Shown here in pieces: positions 46,373 to 53,616 of a stretch of 64,000 nucleotides of DNA. The notes beneath the pieces were generated by a model. It was given only the letters and a program-made list of their open reading frames with translations. It was not told where the DNA came from and searched no databases. This stretch comes from Mycobacterium numidiamassiliense (GTDB lineage: Bacteria > Actinomycetota > Actinomycetes > Mycobacteriales > Mycobacteriaceae), in contig NZ_FUEZ01000004.1 in the NCBI RefSeq assembly GCF_900157365.1, forward strand, positions 1,289,066-1,353,065, read 5' to 3'. The number at the start of each line of letters is the position of its first letter. The first letter of the stretch is position 1. The position numbers and the translations under genes are program-made.

Positions 46373-47470
46373 TTACCTACCGTTGATTTCCAATTGAGTC
46401 AGATCGCCCGTCACCAGGTTCCACGAATCCTCCGCAGCCAGAACGAGCCGGCCGAGTCGCCGCGCGTAGTTCGCGGTCGTGCCGTAATCCCCGGTCCAGC
46501 TCTGAGCGCGCAGGGTGAACAGCCACAGCGGGTGCTCACTGGTCACACCGATCGCGCCGTGCAGCTGATGGGCGACGCTGGTGACGGGGCCGACAGCGCG
46601 GCCGACCGCGACCTTCGCGACGGTGACGGCGTAGTCGGTGTGAGGGGAGTCGAAGCCGTGCTCGGCAGCGGCTGCGACGGCCAATTCCGCGGCGGCACGG
46701 GCCCTTTCGATTTCCCCGGCCATGCCGGCCAGTGACTGCTGCACGGACTGGAAGGCGCTGAGCGGACGGCCGAACTGGACGCGCTGCCGGGTGTGCTCAA
46801 CCGACAGCGCTGCGGCGGCGTCCAACACCCCGACGGTCTGCACACAGCGTGACCATGCGCCGCGCCGAGCCAGCTCGGCGCCGAGTGCTGGGTCGGCGTC
46901 ATGCAACTGGTCGGCCGGCACGTCGAACACGAGCGAATCGCGGGGTTCGCCTGCCAGGTTGTGACCTTCCCGCAGCTCACCTCCGATCACGTCGATGACA
47001 CCGATCCGGAGTCCGGCGGGTGTGGTGACGGCCAGCAGCGCGGCGGCGCACGCTCGCGCCCATGGCACCGCGGCCGCGGTGCCGGTGACCCGGTCGCCCT
47101 CGATTTCGGCGTCGGCGACCGCAACGGTCAGCGGGCCGCCGGGTAGCTCGATCCCGACCTGCTGGCCCAGCCAGCCGGCAAGGGCGTCGGTTTCGGCCAA
47201 CGGCACCGCACCGGCGTGGCGGGCCACGCCGTAGAGCGCAATGGCCAACTCGTGCGGGCCGGCCCCCATATCCGGTGTGCTCGTCAGCCTGGCCAGCCCT
47301 GTTTCCTCGAGGTTGCGCCAGAGCTCGGCGTCGAACTGGTCGGGGATGCCGCGATGGCCCAGACCGGCGTCGTAGGAGCGCTGCCCAAGGTCGTCAATCA
47401 GTTGGCGCAGCTGTGTGTCGTCGTCCTGAGAGTCGGTTACGGCGAATACCCCGCCGGCCAGAGCGCTCAT
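46373..47470 (-). CDS. Acyl-CoA dehydrogenase, probable beta subunit of a heteromeric FadE
   Basis: The ATG at 47470 overlaps the stop of the upstream FadE gene (ATGA), giving 365 aa; a longer frame to 48517 is the shadow of that gene. The protein is a short, divergent ACAD with the C-terminal helical bundle (QRVQFGRPLSAFQSVQQSLAGM; HQLHGAIGVTSEHPLWLFTLRA) but a weak flavin-binding middle domain. Mycobacterial sterol-degrading ACADs are alpha2beta2 heteromers encoded by adjacent genes, so this is probably the partner of the 47467 gene. Confidence 0.9.
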   Translation of the reverse strand: MSALAGGVFAVTDSQDDDTQLRQLIDDLGQRSYDAGLGHRGIPDQFDAELWRNLEETGLARLTSTPDMGAGPHELAIALYGVARHAGAVPLAETDALAGWLGQQVGIELPGGPLTVAVADAEIEGDRVTGTAAAVPWARACAAALLAVTTPAGLRIGVIDVIGGELREGHNLAGEPRDSLVFDVPADQLHDADPALGAELARRGAWSRCVQTVGVLDAAAALSVEHTRQRVQFGRPLSAFQSVQQSLAGMAGEIERARAAAELAVAAAAEHGFDSPHTDYAVTVAKVAVGRAVGPVTSVAHQLHGAIGVTSEHPLWLFTLRAQSWTGDYGTTANYARRLGRLVLAAEDSWNLVTGDLTQLEINGR

Positions 47471-48618
47471 CGCAGCCCCATTCCGCGGGCGATCACGCCG
47501 CGGAGCACCTCGTTGGTGCCGCCGCGCAGGGTGAACATGGGCTTGTGCAGCCACGCGGTCCTCAGCATTGGCGTCAATTCGGAATCCGGCGTTACCGCCT
47601 CGAGCAGATCTGCGATCAACCCGACGGATTCGGCTTCGAAACGGGTGCCGAGGTCCTTTACCAGCGCGGCCTGATTCGCCGCGTCGCCGCCGTCGGTGAG
47701 GGTGCGGGCCACCGACAACGACAGCTGCCGCAGCGAGATCAGCCGCGCCATCAGGTCGCCGATGTCGGCGGCGGTGCGGTCGTCGGGCTCCGGCCCGCGA
47801 CTGAGTGCGCGGATGGCGGCGAACAGTAGGGGACCGGTGGACAGGATCCGTTCGGGCCCGCTGCGTTCGAACGACAACTCGGAGGTGACCTGGTGCCAGC
47901 CGTTGCCGACTTCGCCGAGCACGTCGGCACCGGGAACGAAGACCTGGTCGAACAGCACCTCGTTGAAGTGGTGTGCACCCGACATCAAGATGATGGGCTC
48001 GATGCGGACGCCCTCGGCATCGCAAGGCACCAGGAATTGGCTGAATCCGGCGTGGCGGTGTTCTGGATCCGGCGGGCTGGTGCGGGCTAGCACGACGACC
48101 TGGTGTGCAAGGTGGGCCCCGCTGGTCCACACCTTGCTGCCGGAGAGTAGCCAGCCGCCGTCGGCGCGGACGGCCTTGGTTTGCACAGCGGCAAGGTCGG
48201 ACCCGGCGCCGTGCTCGCTCATGCCGATCGATGAATAGAGCTGGCCCGCAACGATTTTGGGCAACAGACGTTCGCGCTGCTCCTGATTGCCGTAGGTCAG
48301 CAGGCCTGGTGCGACCTGGCGATCGGCGGTCCAGTGCGCGGCCACGGGCGCGCCCGCCGCGATCAGCTCCTCGGTCACCACGTAGCGGTGCAAATGTCCC
48401 AGCCCGTGGCCGCCGTAGCGCTGCGGGATGGTCAGGCCGACGAATCCGGCGGCGCCAAGCCGCGCTGAGAACTCCTCGTCCCACCCGGCCAGCCACGAGT
48501 CGACGCCGGGCTGCCACCCGAATTCAGCGCGGTCGGACACTAAGAAGTCCCGCACGGCGGAGCGCAGCTTGACCAACTCGGGCTCACGGGCGCTCAATGC
48601 GTCGAACGAATTCACCAC
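47467..48618 (-). CDS. Acyl-CoA dehydrogenase, probable catalytic subunit
   Basis: The 383-aa ACAD shows the FAD-binding SSIGMSEHGAGSDLAAVQT and WLLSGSKVWTSGAHLA motifs, a glutamate in LSFERSGPERIL (the LCAD/IVD-type catalytic base position), and C-terminal LRGGTNEVLRGVIARGMGL. It should introduce the 2,3-double bond of an acyl-CoA. It forms a 4-bp-overlapping pair with the gene downstream. A similar pair is at 58578-60778. Confidence 0.93.
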   Translation of the reverse strand: MVNSFDALSAREPELVKLRSAVRDFLVSDRAEFGWQPGVDSWLAGWDEEFSARLGAAGFVGLTIPQRYGGHGLGHLHRYVVTEELIAAGAPVAAHWTADRQVAPGLLTYGNQEQRERLLPKIVAGQLYSSIGMSEHGAGSDLAAVQTKAVRADGGWLLSGSKVWTSGAHLAHQVVVLARTSPPDPEHRHAGFSQFLVPCDAEGVRIEPIILMSGAHHFNEVLFDQVFVPGADVLGEVGNGWHQVTSELSFERSGPERILSTGPLLFAAIRALSRGPEPDDRTAADIGDLMARLISLRQLSLSVARTLTDGGDAANQAALVKDLGTRFEAESVGLIADLLEAVTPDSELTPMLRTAWLHKPMFTLRGGTNEVLRGVIARGMGLR

Positions 48619-48627
48619 AGTCGCTTC

Positions 48628-49491
48628 CTAAACCGTGGGCACCGGGGCCGACGGGAGGTAGAAGTTGGGCGTCAGGTCCTGCTCGCTCGCGGCCAGTAAG
48701 TACTCCGAAAGGTCGGCGCGGCCCTCCTCGCGAAGGATCTGCTCGTCGGTGTAGAAGTGGCCGCTGCACGCCGCGGCGGGACGGGTGACCAGCGCGTGCA
48801 CCGCCTCGGCCATTATCTGCGGGCTGCGAGCCTGCGCCCGCACCGCTTCCTCGCCCATTGCGACAATCATTCCCGTACTGGCGATCGTGGTGGCCGGCCA
48901 CAGCGAATTCACCGCGATCGGCACCGAGGCGAACTCCTCGGCCCATCCCAAGGTAAGCAGGCTCTGGGCGTACTTGCCCACGGTGTGCCCGACATGGGCA
49001 CCAACCCATCTGGGGTCCATGTTCAGCGGGGGAGCGATATTGACCACGTGTGCGTTGCCCGACCGGCGCAAGTACGGAAGTGCGGCCTGCACAACCGCGA
49101 ACGGCCCTTCGACATTGACCTCCAGCAGCCGGCGCAGGTTCTTGGGCGGGAGTTGCGCGGTCGGCCGTAGATCCAGGGCCCCGGCGTTATTGACGACGAT
49201 GTCGATGCCGCCGAACGCGTCGGCTACGGCCTCGACGGCCGATGCGACCGCGACCGCGTCGCGCACATCGCACGCCAACGGCAGCGCCCGGCCGCCCGCG
49301 CGTTGCACGGCGTCTGCGGTCTCGGCAAGGGTGCCCGCGATCTTGGGATTCGGCATCTCAGTTTTGGCCAGCAATGCCACGGCGGCACCGTCTTCGGCGA
49401 TCCGTTCGGCGATGGCGGCGCCGATGCCGCGGCTGGCACCGGTTACCAGCGCGACGCGATCCTTCAGACTGCGAGGATGGGGATTGCCCAC
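48628..49491 (-). CDS. HSDL2-like SDR with catalytic Tyr replaced by His
   Basis: The 287-aa SDR has VTGASRGIGAAIAERIAEDG and the HSDL2-type segments NIAPPLNMDPRW and VNSLWPATTIAS. In HSDL2 the catalytic site reads AYTIAKYG; here it reads GHTVGKYA, so the tyrosine of YxxxK is histidine while the lysine stays. Reduced or altered activity is likely. It is the first gene of the minus operon (SDR, FadE, FadE, SDR) and diverges from the OB-fold fusion gene at 49601, with operator-like site C between. Confidence 0.88.
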   Translation of the reverse strand: MGNPHPRSLKDRVALVTGASRGIGAAIAERIAEDGAAVALLAKTEMPNPKIAGTLAETADAVQRAGGRALPLACDVRDAVAVASAVEAVADAFGGIDIVVNNAGALDLRPTAQLPPKNLRRLLEVNVEGPFAVVQAALPYLRRSGNAHVVNIAPPLNMDPRWVGAHVGHTVGKYAQSLLTLGWAEEFASVPIAVNSLWPATTIASTGMIVAMGEEAVRAQARSPQIMAEAVHALVTRPAAACSGHFYTDEQILREEGRADLSEYLLAASEQDLTPNFYLPSAPVPTV

Positions 49492-49540
49492 GGTTCGTTG
49501 ACCCTTCCGTCCGTCGCTAGGCTGTGAGGTCGAATGCTAT

Positions 49541-49556
49541 AACTATATAGCTAGTT
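49541..49556 (+). promoter_or_regulatory. 16-bp AACTAT-N4-CTARTT operator-like repeat, site C
   Basis: AACTA-TATAGC-TAGTT is a perfect inverted repeat of 5-bp arms with a 6-bp centre, in the 109-bp divergent promoter between the SDR/FadE operon (minus) and the OB-fold fusion/thiolase operon (plus). It matches sites at 19593 and 44652 at most positions. Confidence 0.65.
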
Positions 49557-49600
49557 AGTTACGCGATGTAACGCGCGCTCATCCACAAAAGCGGGGATCT

Positions 49601-50821
49601 ATGACTCGGGTCTTTTCGATCGGCACCTATCTGCCGCCCTGGACGGTGCGCGACCGGCGGGTCAAGGGACCAGACGAGGACGCGCTGACCATGGCCGTCG
49701 CCGCGGGACGCGCTGCCGATCCCGACGCCACGGCGGAACGCGTGGTGCTGGTGTCACGTGACTTTCCGCTGCTGGAGGGCGGCAACGGCGCGGTGCTGTT
49801 GGCCGCGTTGTCCCTGCCGGCCGACACCCCCGTGGCCGAGGTGCTCGGCGGTGCGCCCGCGGTGTTGGACCAAATCGGCAGCGCCGGCGACGGCACCTTG
49901 GTGGTCGCCGCCGACGACAACGATCTCGCGGCGGGGGCCGGCGCGGTGCTGACGGGTGACGGCGGCGCCACGCTGACCCCGGCGGCACGCCAGACGCGAA
50001 GTCTGCCGCTGACGGCCCGGGGTGAGGACGGCGCTCGCCATGCCTACGTCGACCCCCGGCTGCAACGCGAGGTGGGGGTGCGCTCCACCCTGACCCGACT
50101 GGGCCTGACCGGAAAACTGGCGCTGGCCGCGGTAGCAGGCGCGCCGCTCGCTCAGGTCGCAAGCGACTTCGAAACATCGCACGCCGTGGGCGACCCCACT
50201 GTCTCCGCAGCGGCGATCATCCTGCTGCTGGCCGATGCGATTGAGGCGGGCACGCAAGGCTTGTTGCTCGCGGTCGAGCAGTCCAGCATCAGCGCGGCCG
50301 ACCTCGCGTTCGGGTCCACGACGCTCCGGATCTCCCGCGACGAGTTCTCGCCCCGAGAGCTGCCGAAGTTCCGCGTTGCCGACGGCGTAGGGATTCCGAT
50401 CTCGATGCCGGCGTACGCGCGAGCATTTGAGCCGAAGATACGCTGGGAGGCAGCGGTTTTCGACGAGAGCCCGGGCATCGACTCCGCCCCGCAGTTTCCG
50501 CCGCGGCTGCGGGTCAACAACGCGGGACAGCTCGCGACGGAGTACCGACTCGAACCGCTGCCGCGAACCGGCACCGTCTATACGCACACCACGGTGCGGA
50601 TCCCGGTGCCCGACCTGCCCAGCCCCTACTCACTGGCGGTCGTTCAGCTCGACGACAGCCCGGTGCGGGTGCTGCTGAAAGTCACCGGCGTGCCTGCGGG
50701 CGAGGCGACGATCGGTCAGCCGGGCTCCGTCGTGTTGCGCAGGATCGCCACTCGCGCGGGAATTCCCGACTACGGCTACGCATTCTGGCCCGGACGGACA
50801 CTCGAAGGAGCCGTCGCATGA
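49601..50821 (+). CDS. Thiolase-like/DUF35 OB-fold fusion protein, copy 2
   Basis: This 406-aa protein is colinear with the 18285-19532 product: SIGTYLPPW at the start, DEDALTMAVAAGRAADP, LEGGNGAVLLAALSL, and a C-terminal OB-fold with GTVYTHTTVRIPVPDLPSPY and IPDYGYAFWPGR. The N-terminal half lacks a thiolase cysteine. It is probably a partner of the thiolase starting at 50818, with which it overlaps by 4 bp. Confidence 0.88.
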   Translation: MTRVFSIGTYLPPWTVRDRRVKGPDEDALTMAVAAGRAADPDATAERVVLVSRDFPLLEGGNGAVLLAALSLPADTPVAEVLGGAPAVLDQIGSAGDGTLVVAADDNDLAAGAGAVLTGDGGATLTPAARQTRSLPLTARGEDGARHAYVDPRLQREVGVRSTLTRLGLTGKLALAAVAGAPLAQVASDFETSHAVGDPTVSAAAIILLLADAIEAGTQGLLLAVEQSSISAADLAFGSTTLRISRDEFSPRELPKFRVADGVGIPISMPAYARAFEPKIRWEAAVFDESPGIDSAPQFPPRLRVNNAGQLATEYRLEPLPRTGTVYTHTTVRIPVPDLPSPYSLAVVQLDDSPVRVLLKVTGVPAGEATIGQPGSVVLRRIATRAGIPDYGYAFWPGRTLEGAVA

Positions 50822-51978
50822 GAAATGTCGCGATCGTCGGCGCGGGGATGACGCCCTTCGCCGAACACTTCGAGCTCGGCGTCAAGGATCTGATTCCGAT
50901 GGCCTACGCCGAAGCGGTCGCCAACGTTGACAAAGGCATCGAGAAGTCTGAGATCGAAGCTGCGTGGTTCGGCGAGCTAGCGACCACCGACGGGTTCCCG
51001 TCCGGCATTTTGGCCGACACCCTCGACCTGACTGATATCCCGGTAACGCGCGTCGAAAATGCCTGTGCTACAGGTAATGACGCGATCCGCAACGGAACGC
51101 TGGCCATCGCGTCCGGTCTCTACGATGTGGTGCTCGTGGTTGGGGCCGACAAGGTCCGCGAGACCTCCTCGAACACCACGTTCTGGGACTGGGCGGCGAT
51201 GACCCGCGACAACGCGTGGGACTACCCGCTGGGATTGGTGGCGCCGGCGAACTTCGCGCTGCACGTGATGCGATATCTGCACGAGTCGCCGGCGACGAAG
51301 GAGCACATGGCGATGGTGGCGGTGAAGAACCATTTCCACGCGGTGAACAACCCGAAAGCTCAGCTGCGCTATGAGATCACCGTCGAGCAGGCGCTGGCCG
51401 CGCCCATCGTGGTCGAACCCTTTGGACTCTACGACTGCACCCCGCAGAGCGACGGCGCCGCCGCGGTGATCTTGGCCGCCGAGGAAGTCGTCGACCGCTA
51501 CACCGACCGTCCGGTCTGGGTTCGCGGCGTCGGGCTGGGCATGGACCGGGTGATGCACCAACACAAGGCGGACATGACGACGTTCCCGCCGACGGTGCGT
51601 GCCGCCAAGGCGGCGATGGCGATGGCCGGGGTGACACCGCGCGACATCGACGTCGCCGAGGTGCACGACTGCTTCACCGGGGTGGAGCTGATCAGCTACG
51701 AGGATCTGGGGTTCGTCCATCGCTACGAGGCCTACAAGTTGGTGGAGGGCCGCGAACATTATGTCGGCGGGTCGATTCCGATCAACCCGAGCGGCGGGTT
51801 GAAGGCGAAAGGGCACCCGCCGGGCGCCACCGGCGTTGCGCAGTGCTACGAACTGTTCAACCAGCTTCGTGGTGAGGCCGAGAATCAGGTGGACGGTGCG
51901 CGAATCGCGTTGGCCCACAACATCGGTGGGCCGACCGCAGTCTCCGCGGTCACTGTCCTTTCCAACGAGAAGAACTGA
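50818..51978 (+). CDS. SCP-x-type thiolase (Ltp-like), copy 2
   Basis: The 386-aa thiolase matches the 17128 gene product almost throughout, with Cys83 (VENACATGNDA), VHDCFTGVE and NPSGGLKAKGHPPGATG intact. Together with the OB-fold fusion upstream it should form a thiolase-DUF35 complex that cleaves a 3-ketoacyl-CoA. In this half of the island a crotonase follows instead of an LLM oxidoreductase. Confidence 0.93.
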   Translation: MRNVAIVGAGMTPFAEHFELGVKDLIPMAYAEAVANVDKGIEKSEIEAAWFGELATTDGFPSGILADTLDLTDIPVTRVENACATGNDAIRNGTLAIASGLYDVVLVVGADKVRETSSNTTFWDWAAMTRDNAWDYPLGLVAPANFALHVMRYLHESPATKEHMAMVAVKNHFHAVNNPKAQLRYEITVEQALAAPIVVEPFGLYDCTPQSDGAAAVILAAEEVVDRYTDRPVWVRGVGLGMDRVMHQHKADMTTFPPTVRAAKAAMAMAGVTPRDIDVAEVHDCFTGVELISYEDLGFVHRYEAYKLVEGREHYVGGSIPINPSGGLKAKGHPPGATGVAQCYELFNQLRGEAENQVDGARIALAHNIGGPTAVSAVTVLSNEKN

Positions 51979-51990
51979 CGGGACCATCAC

Positions 51991-52800
51991 ATGACCACCT
52001 CCGAGATCGCCACCCTGCCCGGCTACGAAGAGTTTGCGCCGTGGCTGCTGGTGGAGAAGCGCGGCAACGTCCACGTCGTGAGCATCAATCGGCCCGAGGC
52101 GTTCAACGCCGTCAACGAGCAGGTCCACCACGCGTTCGCCACGATCTGGCGGGTACTGACTGCCGATGACGACGTGCGGGCGGTGGTGACGACCGGCATC
52201 GGCAAGGCGTTCTCGGCCGGCGGCGACATGGTGATGTTCGGCCGCCTGATCGACGACGCGGTGGCCCGCCAATTCCAGATCACCGAGGCCCGCACGGTCT
52301 TCCTGGAGGTGATCAACTTCCCCAAGCCGCTGGTGTCGGCGGTCAACGGCCCTGCTGTCGGGCTCGGCTGCTCGATCGCGTTGCTGAGCGACTTCCTCGT
52401 GATGGGGGAGAGTAGCTACCTGGCCGATCCGCACGTTGCGGTCGGGTTGGTGGCTGGCGACGGCGGCGCGGCAATGCTGCCGCTGCTGATCGGTCTGATG
52501 AAGGCCAAAGAGTATGTGCTGCTGGGGGATCGGATCACCCCGGCGATCGCGGACAAGCTGAACCTCGTCACCAAAGTGGCCACCGATGAGACCGTGCTCG
52601 ACGAGGCGCTCGTGATCGGGGAGCGACTCGCCGGTCTGCCGCCGCAAGCACTGCGCGCCAGCAAGGTTGCGATGAACATGCATCTGTCGCGAGCCGCGCT
52701 CGGTGTGCTGGAGTACGCGCTGGCCGAGGAGTACACGTCATTCTCGACCCCGGAGTTCAAGGAGCGGGTGGCCGCGTTCCGCGCGCGCTCCAAGAAGTAG
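51991..52800 (+). CDS. Crotonase-family protein without the hydratase glutamates
   Basis: The 269-aa protein has the crotonase fold (VSINRPEAFNAVNEQV; FSAGGDM; VNGPAVGLGCSIALLSD). By alignment with enoyl-CoA hydratase both catalytic glutamate positions are changed: serine in GLGCSIAL and histidine in YLADPHVAVGL. The ADPHV-GLVAGDGG pattern defines a separate crotonase subgroup whose members may be isomerases, hydrolases or C-C lyases. It follows the thiolase by 12 bp and precedes a strong terminator hairpin. Confidence 0.9.
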   Translation: MTTSEIATLPGYEEFAPWLLVEKRGNVHVVSINRPEAFNAVNEQVHHAFATIWRVLTADDDVRAVVTTGIGKAFSAGGDMVMFGRLIDDAVARQFQITEARTVFLEVINFPKPLVSAVNGPAVGLGCSIALLSDFLVMGESSYLADPHVAVGLVAGDGGAAMLPLLIGLMKAKEYVLLGDRITPAIADKLNLVTKVATDETVLDEALVIGERLAGLPPQALRASKVAMNMHLSRAALGVLEYALAEEYTSFSTPEFKERVAAFRARSKK

Positions 52801-52811
52801 CAGACTCGTCG

Positions 52812-52830
52812 GCCGTTGCGGCGCAACGGC
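52812..52830. terminator. Hairpin GCCGTTGC-GGC-GCAACGGC
   Basis: A perfect 8-bp stem with a 3-nt loop lies 11 bp after the crotonase stop and before the convergent TetR stop. No long U-tract follows, but stem strength and location between convergent genes support an intrinsic, possibly bidirectional terminator. Confidence 0.7.
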
Positions 52831-52871
52831 GTTCGTGCCGCACCACCCGTCACGGCCCCCTCTGAGAAACA

Positions 52872-53507
52872 CTAGGCGGGGTTGCGGCCACCGATCGTGT
52901 CGAGGCGAGCGAGGATGTCGAAGGCCTCCCCGAAGGATCGCGCGAGGTCGTCGGCACGGCCGGAGGACCATTGGTCCAATGCCGCGATGAGTGCGTTGCG
53001 CACGGCCCCCGCGACGATGATCGGCCGAAGGTCCGTCGTCGGGTCGACGCCGAGCCGCTCGGCGTTGGTCCGCACGAACCGCTCCGTGAGCTCAGCATCG
53101 CCGTTGATCGTGTCGACGAGATCGGGGCTGTCACGGACGAGCACCTTGAGCTGCTCGATCAGGGCGAGATCGACTTCGTCGCCACCAAGGACACCGATAG
53201 CGGCCGCTCGCCAAGAGGTGAGGAGGTCCTCGTTTGGGGGGCGCTGGTCCACCGCGCCGCACAGGACGACGAGGCTGCGGCGCGGGACGGCGAGTAGCAC
53301 GTCGCGTTTCGCGGCGAAGTACCGGAAGAACGTCCGCGCGGAGATGTTGCATGCCCGCGCGATGTCGTCGGTCGTGACGTTGTCGTAGCCCCGTTCCGCG
53401 AACAACCGGAGCGCGACCTGCTCGATCTCGCCCGCGACGAGGCGACGGCGACGATCCCAAACCCCTTCCTGGACGAGCGTGGCCGAAGCGGCGGGTTTAG
53501 GCAGCAC
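52872..53507 (-). CDS. TetR-family transcriptional regulator
   Basis: The 211-aa protein has an N-terminal helix-turn-helix (VTTDDIARACNISARTFFRYF) and a helical ligand domain. It is divergent from the 706-aa hydrolase-like gene, separated by 109 bp that contain a 14-bp direct repeat (53522 and 53541). It therefore likely controls that gene and itself. It does not resemble the other TetR proteins in the window beyond the DNA-binding region. Confidence 0.9.
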   Translation of the reverse strand: MLPKPAASATLVQEGVWDRRRRLVAGEIEQVALRLFAERGYDNVTTDDIARACNISARTFFRYFAAKRDVLLAVPRRSLVVLCGAVDQRPPNEDLLTSWRAAAIGVLGGDEVDLALIEQLKVLVRDSPDLVDTINGDAELTERFVRTNAERLGVDPTTDLRPIIVAGAVRNALIAALDQWSSGRADDLARSFGEAFDILARLDTIGGRNPA

Positions 53508-53521
53508 GGCACGACTCTAGA

Positions 53522-53554
53522 CAAAAGATGGCAGAGGGTGCAAAAGTTGGCAGA
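53522..53554. promoter_or_regulatory. Direct repeat CAAAAG(A/T)TGGCAGA, twice, 19-bp pitch
   Basis: CAAAAGATGGCAGA (53522-53535) and CAAAAGTTGGCAGA (53541-53554) differ at one base and lie in the divergent TetR/hydrolase promoter. The roughly two-turn pitch would place both on the same helix face, as for side-by-side binding of a regulator. Confidence 0.6.
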
Positions 53555-53616
53555 CACCCGCAACTTCTGAGTTCGTAGGACCGAAGTGGCGGCGACCCGA
53601 CTGTAGGGAGGCATCG

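Noticed and set aside
46373..48517. 714-aa single FadE fusion on the minus strand
   Set aside because: The upstream part is an out-of-frame reading of the 47467-48618 FadE gene; the ATG at 47470 with a 4-bp overlap gives two normal subunits.
50977..52683. 568-aa open frame on the minus strand
   Set aside because: It is antisense to a thiolase and a crotonase with clear motifs, has no domain of its own, and is rich in His/Arg as expected for a shadow.
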